A stretch of DNA of 64,000 bases, taken from Hippasteria phrygiana (lineage: Eukaryota > Echinodermata > Asteroidea > Valvatida > Goniasteridae). Location: the NCBI GenBank assembly GCA_037893225.1, contig JAZGUH010000152.1, forward strand, positions 1,736,001 through 1,800,000, in the 5' to 3' direction. A program made the translations under genes and the position numbers. Below the pieces are notes generated by a model. That model saw only the letters and a list, made by a program, of their open reading frames with translations. It was not told the origin of the DNA and did no database searches. This document shows, piece after piece, positions 25,601 through 34,600 of the stretch (positions are counted from its first letter, which is position 1; every line of letters begins with the position of its first letter).

Positions 25601-28600
25601 AATGATAAATAGGCCTGATGAGCAGGGGTAATAATGTAGTGCCTTGAGTACTGTCACAGGTTGCTTCTCTCCACCCAGGAGTAAATGGGTACCTGTGAGG
25701 GCAGTGATGGTTGTGTGTTTGATTAGCCCAATAATTTGCGATCAGAGCTGCGTACTCCCTAAAGAGCTGAGGTTTTAGGAATGATGAATAGGCCTGACGA
25801 GCAGGGGTAATAATGTAGCGCCTTGAGTACTGTCACAGGTTGCTTCTCTCCACCCAGGAGTAAATGGGTACCTGTGAGGGCAGTGATGGTTGTGTGTTTG
25901 ATTAGCCCATTAATTTGCGATCAGAGCTGCGTACTCCCCAAAGAGCTGAGGTTTTAGGAATGATGAATAGGCCTGATGAGCAGGGGTAATAATGTAGTGC
26001 CTTGAGTACTGTCACAGGTTGCTTCTCTCCACCCAGGAGTAAATGGGTACCTGTGAGGGCAGTGATGGTTGTGTGTTTGATTAGCCCAATAATTTGCGAT
26101 CAGAGCTGCGTACTCCCTAAAGAGCTGAGGTTTTAGGAATGATGAATAGGCCTGATGAGCAGGGGTAATAATGTAGCGCTTTGAGTACCGTCACAGGTTG
26201 CTTCTCTCCACCCAGGAGTAAATGGGTACCTGTGAGGGCAGTGATGGTTGTGTGTTTGATTAGCCCATTAATTTGCGATCAGAGCTGCATACTCCCCAAA
26301 GAGCTGAGGTTTTAGGAATGATGAATAGGCCTGATGAGCAGGGGTAATAATGTAGCACCTTGAGTACTGTCACAGGTCCCCCAAACAGAAAGGACGATCT
26401 AGACAGACTGAATGAAGGACAGGTTACACGGGCATTAACCTTTATACCTCAATTCCAACTTTGACTTCCAATACCACAAAAATTCAGGATGGTCCTCCTT
26501 AAACAGTCACAAAGAGTTACAATTCAGGTTGGGGTTTCTCCTTGAAAACCACTAAAAAGAAACAAACTAAGTGACAATCAAATAGTCTCAGCTTTTGAAT
26601 CAAATTGTGACAAGCACTATGATCATAGTGGATATGTGTACAGGTACTTTACAAATCTACATTATTTTTATTATGATGAAGACTTGATGAAGACTCCTAA
26701 TCGAAAGACTCCTCATAATGTAAGCCTGTCTGTCTGTTTGTTGCAGGTGATAACTGCAGCCGTGATCTTGTTAGACTGCAACATGACTTCCCGTCCCCGC
26801 CCATCGTATGCCAGCTTGGCTTCAAGGATCGGGGAGTCCGCGTCCAGGCGAGCGAGCTGTTCCACACCTTCCCAGGATTCAGTGCAGAAACTGGTAAGTT
26901 GCGTATTTCCGCAAAATGTGATATCACTGTGTAACTCCACTTGCGCCAGCCACACTTTAGTGCATTAGCTAAAACAGTTTCAAAAAAGGTTTATACTTCA
27001 CGCAAATACGAACGCGAAGCGACTTTATGACGTCAACGCCAAATATTCGCGCTGCAAATTTGCAAAAGTTGAACACATTGAATCTTCGCCGCGAATGTTT
27101 CATAACGTCAAATTCGCTTCACATTCGCATTCCCGTGAAGTATGAACTGGCCTTAAGCTTAATGGTGCCTGTTTATTTTGGATACGTTTCTTGCCGATAT
27201 TTTCAGGGCGATATTTCTGCGGAGTAACCCAACTTCAGTCCAAGCACACGGCCAGCTATCTAGCCACACTCGAGGCCGACCTAACCCTCACCGTGGTCAC
27301 ACGTCCGGTTCCGGGTCAACTGGAGGTCAAGTCAGAGGTCGTGACCTTTGCCTTCCACCCTCCAGCTCATATACACCCCTTGCACCTGTCTCTCGGCCTG
27401 GCTCAGAAGGACGCAACCATTATCGTTGAAGGGGTGGAAGCAACATTGAAAGCACTGAGGGTCAGTATTCAAAATCAACTTATACAAGCTTTTACTTCTG
27501 TAAACGGATAAATTCTACACAAAGTAATTTGGCGTTCACAGCAAACCTGGATAGTTACATGAGAAGGCTGTTGGTTTCCACTGCCTCCCTGTATATTTTC
27601 ATTGATCCAAAGTACTTCTTCAAAAACATGAAGTATAGACCCTTATCATGGTACAGCCGTCTTGTTTTTTTAAATCAATGTAACCAAACCGAGGCTGAAA
27701 GGAACAATAGTCTGGCACCTTCATTCAATAATTGGAATCCCTATTCCTAATTGCTAATGCATACAGGGAACAAGACAAAGATGGTGACAGCATGATAAAG
27801 GTCTTTATTACAGTTCATTTGTGATGGTCTTGTGATGGTCTTGCAGGGTCTTGTGATGGTCTTGACAACATCACTGATACGTTATGAGCTTTTTGAAGAG
27901 ATATTCCACACACAAAATTGATGAAAGATAAATGTCATAGTTAATAAGTTTCAAGTTTTACAGGAGCGGGACGCTCCTATTCTTACAGTGTTAACATATA
28001 GGGTAGTCATCACAAGTTAAGTTAAGTCTGGATTTAGGGGTGTGCATCGGAACCGGGTACCCGAGAACCCGACCGTTCATGTCAGGAACCGGTTTCCTGA
28101 TTATGGAATCGAGTACCCGTATAACTTTACATTATCGCATAGTTACTTACCAGACAATGAAAAAAGAAAGGTTTGAATGTTATTTGTCGGGAATTTTCAA
28201 AAGTAAAACCGGACTGTGTGGGAAAACAGCACAGATTTCATGTTTATGCACTCACGAAAGTTGACAATAAAGGGAATTTACTGGTCGTAGTTTTTGCAGT
28301 CTGGGTATGTAAGAGCCTCGACGAGACATAATAGCATACCTCAATCCACAATAAATACAACTGTATATTAAGAAAAAGCTTCCGGACAAGTCTTTTGTGA
28401 TGATGCCGGTGTATGTGCGTGCCGGCACACACAAAGGTGGAGAAGTGACCATGTTTACTGGACAGGCATGACTAGATTTTCAGAATTTTGTCTGAATTCA
28501 GACTTTTTGAATCTCAGAGAAAGATATTATTGCAACTTCCGGGATTGGAAGTTTTGGGTTGGGTTTCTTTAACGGGTACCCGGGTACCCGTATTTCTTTC

Positions 28601-31600
28601 AATCGGGCACCCGGTTCTTTTAATACCCGTAAATGCACACCCCTAGATAGATTGCAGAGTGTAGTATAGTGGAACGCCGCTATAACGAACACCGCTATAC
28701 CGAACATTCGGCTATACCGAACACCATCCTTGGCTCCCAAATTGTTTGTGTACAAAACATACCGAACATTGTTGTTTAAAAAAAGGCTACGGATCAAACA
28801 AATGTACTGGGCATTTGGGCTGTTTATAATTCCCAAACGGCCGCAGCTTTATGTTGAAGAGTGACAGGTGGCTATTATTTCCCCAAGGAATAAAAGGGAA
28901 AAGCCAACTGTTGCTTCAGAATTCGGTAAGCTTAGAAAGTATGAACATTGGCCGGCACATGTTTCAAGTCGTCCTTAAGTAACCGGCGACTGAAAATCGC
29001 TATACCGAACAATCGCTATACCGAACAAAATCTGCGGATCCCGCGATGTTCATTATAGCGGCGTTCCACATTTCAAAAATAGTTATCCTCCATTATTCGT
29101 TTGTAGGGGGAAATCCAATTAATTGATATTTTCAGCCCAGAACACGGACATTCCACATACAGTACATTGCAATTTAAAGTTAACCTTAAAAGGGGAATTT
29201 CTCTTCACACTTTTTCTCTTCCCAGGGAATTCATTTTCATTTCACAAAATGTGAAAACGTTTTCCTAAAGTGAGAAAACATTTTCACGCCTTTTCACACA
29301 AGTGGGAGAACATTTTCACGCCTTTTCACACAAGTGGGAAAACATTTTCACACCTTTTCTCAAAGTGGGAAAATACTTTCCCACTTGAATTCACAGGTTG
29401 GAAAAGTTGTGTGTGAAATGTGAAATGTGAATGGGAATTCTTTTCACAAAATTTCCCATTCCCATTCACAGTGTTAACTTTCAATTGCAATGTACTACAA
29501 TAATCAATTGATTTGTGCAGGTTTTGTTGCTGAATTCTATTTTTGATGATAGCTTTACACACTTGACTAAAAGTGTCTGAACATTACGATAGAGGAAAAT
29601 AAACTGGATAAATGATTCATTTAAGTATTACTCATGACCCCTCGCTGGAAATTGATACAAAAATTCCGCTTTCTTGAAAATGACAGCGCACCAGGTGCCA
29701 TGATTTCACAGGATGCTTGAGACTACTATTTATTTTGTAATAATTCAGTAGTTTTGTTTCTTGCTGTTTGCAAATGTTGTGTATTACCTTTAACACAATG
29801 ATCCTCAAATGAAACTATTATAGAGTACTGACGTCAGTTGGCACGACAACTGGCTCCAAACAGATGTGGATTTCGACTGTTCCTTTGTTAACAGCCAGTC
29901 ATGCAAACACATTGACGCAAAATTACAAAAGTATTCTGGTTCCAAACATTGCATTGACGTCATCACTTCGGTACTTTATTCCATTCAGGTTTCCGTCGCC
30001 GACACCCAGCTGATCGAAGTCACGAAGCCCTACAGCATCAGCGCCAACACTCTCCACTACCCTGTCCATCTAGTGGAGTCGGCCCATCGCCAGTTTGGCT
30101 CGGTTGTCATGACAACCGAGGTGGAGCTCTACGACAGCCTGACCGGTCAGAAGCTGGTCATACCGGTTGGGATCAACATGGTGCCCCTGATCGAACAGCC
30201 CTCCCCAGGTAAGGCGTGAAATCCATTTAGACCTGGTATGCATACCGGGGCCCGGTCTCGGCCCAGCCTTGGCCTGATCTCGGCCCGATCTCGGCCCGAT
30301 CTCGGCCCAGTTTGGGTTAACGCACTCGGTGCACAGTAGCATTTTTGCTGTAAATCTCATGAAAAAATATTCAGTTGTGAAATCTTCATTTTTCGCCTTA
30401 AAATACTATTTTCTTTGGTCATGACTACAGAGTCCCAGCTGACGGGATGGGCCCGGGTTCTACAAGTCATCTTCAGTAGCTACCCGTACTGGATTCTTCT
30501 ACTTATCATAATCCTGGCTATGGCAGGCATTGTGCTTATATGTAAGTATGCTGTTTGTAGAAAGCATGGCAAATGCAGATAGACACGCAGACCAAAGGAC
30601 TAGGGCTGTTCATTTTTGAATAATTAAGTATTCGATTATTCGAAACTAGGTTTGACCGAATATTAGAATATTCGAAACTCGCCGATCAAGTTTTTCACGC
30701 GTCGGCTGCAATTGCATGCCGCACCGGTAAAAAGTTGCACGCAAAGCACGCTGGTGTTTTACGTGCGGTGATCGATATTATAAACTGCCCGATCGACATT
30801 CTTTGCATGCGCCTGTTGTATCAAGATCATTACGGGACGTATAACAAGAAACCAAACTCCAGACTGCGTTTATGTCGGGGTTTTTTTCAGACGGGAACAA
30901 TAACCTCCGTCCACAAAAAGTTACCGTCAACAAAAAAGCTACATTTGACATTGCTAAGCACCATAACTTTTCTATTAAAATAGCATCAGAGTCATATCTG
31001 TATGGGGCATATATATTTTTTTTCGAATATTCGAACCGGCAAAAAGGTATTCAAATATTCGGTATATTCGGGACAGCCCTACAAAAGGCAGAACAATAAA
31101 GAGAGTTAAAGAGCAACTCCAACGATTCCCAACTTTTCTTAGGTTTAGATTTAATTGAGAAGAGCTATGTCAAATAGAACAAGATACTTGTCAAGATCCC
31201 CATCTTTGATGCGGTTTTTAGGTTGAAAAAATTCATTTTTGGTGCCTTTCTGTCCACGAGTCTATCCCAGTTTTGTGAAAATGAGCGTGACGTCAAAGCT
31301 CATTTACATCTAATGAATATTCATTTCTGACATATTACTAGTGAGCACGCAACAACGCGACACGTTTGTACACATGCACATAACATCGCTTGCAGGTTTC
31401 TACGGTACGACATCATTATTTGCATTTCTCAACAGCGCCACCAGCGGCCAATTTGTGGAAAGTTTTCATAAACTCGAAAGAAAATGGTAATGATTTCTCG
31501 CAAAATCAGACAACATTGAGACGCAAAAACAAAAAGGTTTTGTAATTTATTATATATTGAACACAATAACATTTCATTCTTACACTTTTCAAAACCGTTA

Positions 31601-34600
31601 GAGTTGCTCTTTAACATTTTTTAACAGCCTTGTAGTCCACCTCATCTAAGTCTGTTACGCCAAGCTTGCATCCGGCTGAAGTCTGATTACAATTCAGGGT
31701 TCTTACGGGTCATGGAAAATCCTGGAAAATCCTGGAAAAAAAGTTGCCCTGGAAAGTCATGGAAATCAAGATCATGCAATGGTTATTTTTGATGGGTCGC
31801 TTTTGATGTGAAGAGGAGGCCATTATTAATTAAAACATATTTTCAAAAGCTAACAAATGGTTAGCCCAACATCAGCGGTTCATCAGTATCATAATACCCA
31901 ACAACTTTTCTCTGGAAAATTGCGTTAAATGTCATGGAAATTGTCATATTTTAGTCCTGGAAAGTCCTGGAAAAGTCATGGAATTTGGTTTTCAGATTTT
32001 TGTGGGAACCCTGCAATTGTTCAAATCCAAGCCAAGCTAAGTCCAACCAGATGAAATTCACTTCCAGAAAGGATTGTGTTGCCATTTGTCTAAAAGTCGT
32101 TGCTTTGGGCGAGCAAAACAAATCGTAAAAATATGACATAAAACGGAGATTTGACTAAACAAAAGGGGACTCCTTGTTATGACGTTATGTTCATCTGTCA
32201 GTAATCTTTAATATGCTACTTTATTTCTTAGGTTACCACCTATTCCTGGCGCCCCGCTACTACGCAGTTCCACCGAACTCTGGAGTCTTTCTGCGTACCC
32301 CACCCCCAGGGGCTCCCCCACCGTATTTGTCACAGTCGCCTGGTGAGTGTTTGAGTGTGTATCTGAAATTTACTAAAAAGGAAAGACGCCAACAAATCAA
32401 ATGCCAAATGTTCTATGATATGAAGTGAAATCGTCAACATTATCTGCTTTTGATAGGTATTTTTACTAGGAGGCTTCCTCAACCTGTCAAAATCCAACAC
32501 TGTGCAGTATACCTATGGCACATTCTTTGGACCTGGACAAATTGGGGCATCATAGCTCCATGTAAAGTAATGGTGTCAAGGCCCTGCAGTACTGAACCCA
32601 TCAAAACTTGACAAAACCTGCTGTTGGAGTTTGTAAGGCTTGTGGTAGTTAGGGTTAAAGATATACTGTTCCTGCTCTTCTCAAAAAATAATTTAAAAAA
32701 AATTCTAGAAAAAGAGTTTGCACCGTCTTCCAATCACACGCAGAGCTTGTTCTTCTCCGGGCGTTGGGGTATTCAAACCGTAGACGAAAAATGTTGGAGA
32801 ACAAAAGAGAACAATATCGTCTGCGATTCCCAGCAGATGTCCGCGATTCCCAGCAGACGTCCGCGATTCCCAGCAGACGTCCGCGATTGGGATTGTGTAC
32901 AAAGCCTATGGAGGTCTTCCGAAAAAGTTAAAGTACAAACAAAAGAGGGACAATAGGACGTCTACGTTTATCGGTCGATACACGTTTGACTGAATGTGAT
33001 CACAGGGTATCTGCAGGTCTTTAAAAAGTCTTAAAAAGTCTGAAATTGACTTTTCTCAATTTAAGGCCTTAAAAAGCATTAAAAAGTATTAAATTGAGTT
33101 CTCCAAGGTCTTAAAAAAAATGGCCAAAGCAAGTAATGATTTTTTTTATCAGCTCGTAAATAACAATCACAGAGCCTGTATAAAAAATCAGCTATTGGAA
33201 CCCTTAGCAATTTTTTTCCGGAAAGCTGATTGCACGTGGCAGACTCATTGTATTTACCAAGCGTTCCAATCCTGAGATGCAAAATCCACCCATACATCTA
33301 GTGTCGGTCCGCGTATTTTTGGTCTTAAATTTCGGTTAGGGCAGCATTAAAAGGGTTTTAAAAAGTCTTAAATTTGACGTTCCGAAACATGCAAATACCC
33401 TGTTTTGCAAACTATGTTCCGATGTGATTGACTGATTGCACAATCTGTTCCTGCATGATCGGCCAATCACGCAAACCCAATTGCACAACTTTTGTCCTGC
33501 GCAATTGATCAGTAGATCGGCCAAAAATCTTCTGTGCGTGACCGGCTGATGTTTGTGCGATTGACCGGCTGATGTTTGTGGGATTGACCGGCTGATGTTT
33601 GTGCGATTGACCGGCTGATGTTTGCGCGATTGACCGGCTGATGTTTGTGCGATTGACCGGCTGATGTTTGTGCGATTGACCGGCTGATGTTTGTGCGATT
33701 GACCGGCTGATGTTTGTGCGATTGACCGGCTGATGTTTGTGCGATTGACCGGCTGATGTTTGTGCGATTGACCGGCTGATGTTTGTGCGATTGACCGGCT
33801 GATGTTTGTGCGATTGACCGGCTGATGTTTGTGCGATTGACCGGCTGATGTTTGTGCGATTGACCGGCTGATGTTTGTGCGATTGACCGGCTGATGTTTG
33901 TGCGATTGACCGGCTGATGTTTGTGCGATTGACCGGCTGATGTTTGCGCGATTGACCGACGCTTGTGCGAACAATAGATAGCGTGAAAGCACAGCATAAT
34001 CGCCTGATGGCACAGATCCTTCAATCTCGACCAACATTCATACTAACCTCTCGAATACGGACAACGGCCTTGGCCGCATTTGAAGACAAAAAAAGACCAC
34101 CTGGCTGGTCATGGTCTATGACCCCGTTCCCACTAGATCCACCAATTGGTGGGGGATCTGATCTACCTTTTGCCAAATTGCCGGATCAGATCCCCCAATT
34201 GGTGGATCAGATCCTGCAATTGTGTTAGTGGGAACGCTAACCGTTATAAGGTGGATCAGGATCTGATCCACCTTTCTTGATCCACCTAAAGACCAGGATA
34301 CAGATCCCCCAATTGGTGGATCAGATCCTGCAATTGGTGGATCACGATCAAGTGGGAACGCAAAAGGTGGATCTGATCCGGCAATTTGACCTGTCAACAT
34401 CCGGCTGGTGCACGAGTCGCGCGAAAAGTTTGCGGTCTGATGAACGAAGAAATACGTTTAGGCGTGTAGCTCATGTGAAAATTTCCCACGTGCACGACAT
34501 GCACAATAAACAACTACTGAACTACGGGCTGTATACAAAATGTGTCACCACGCGTGCGCGATGCAAGCGTGTATGCATCCATTCAGCGTACATGTGTATT

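Noticed and set aside
33336..34037. 233-codon minus-strand frame and possible CRISPR-like array
   Set aside because: The 23-bp units are contiguous without spacers and the genome is eukaryotic. The frame is repeat translation.
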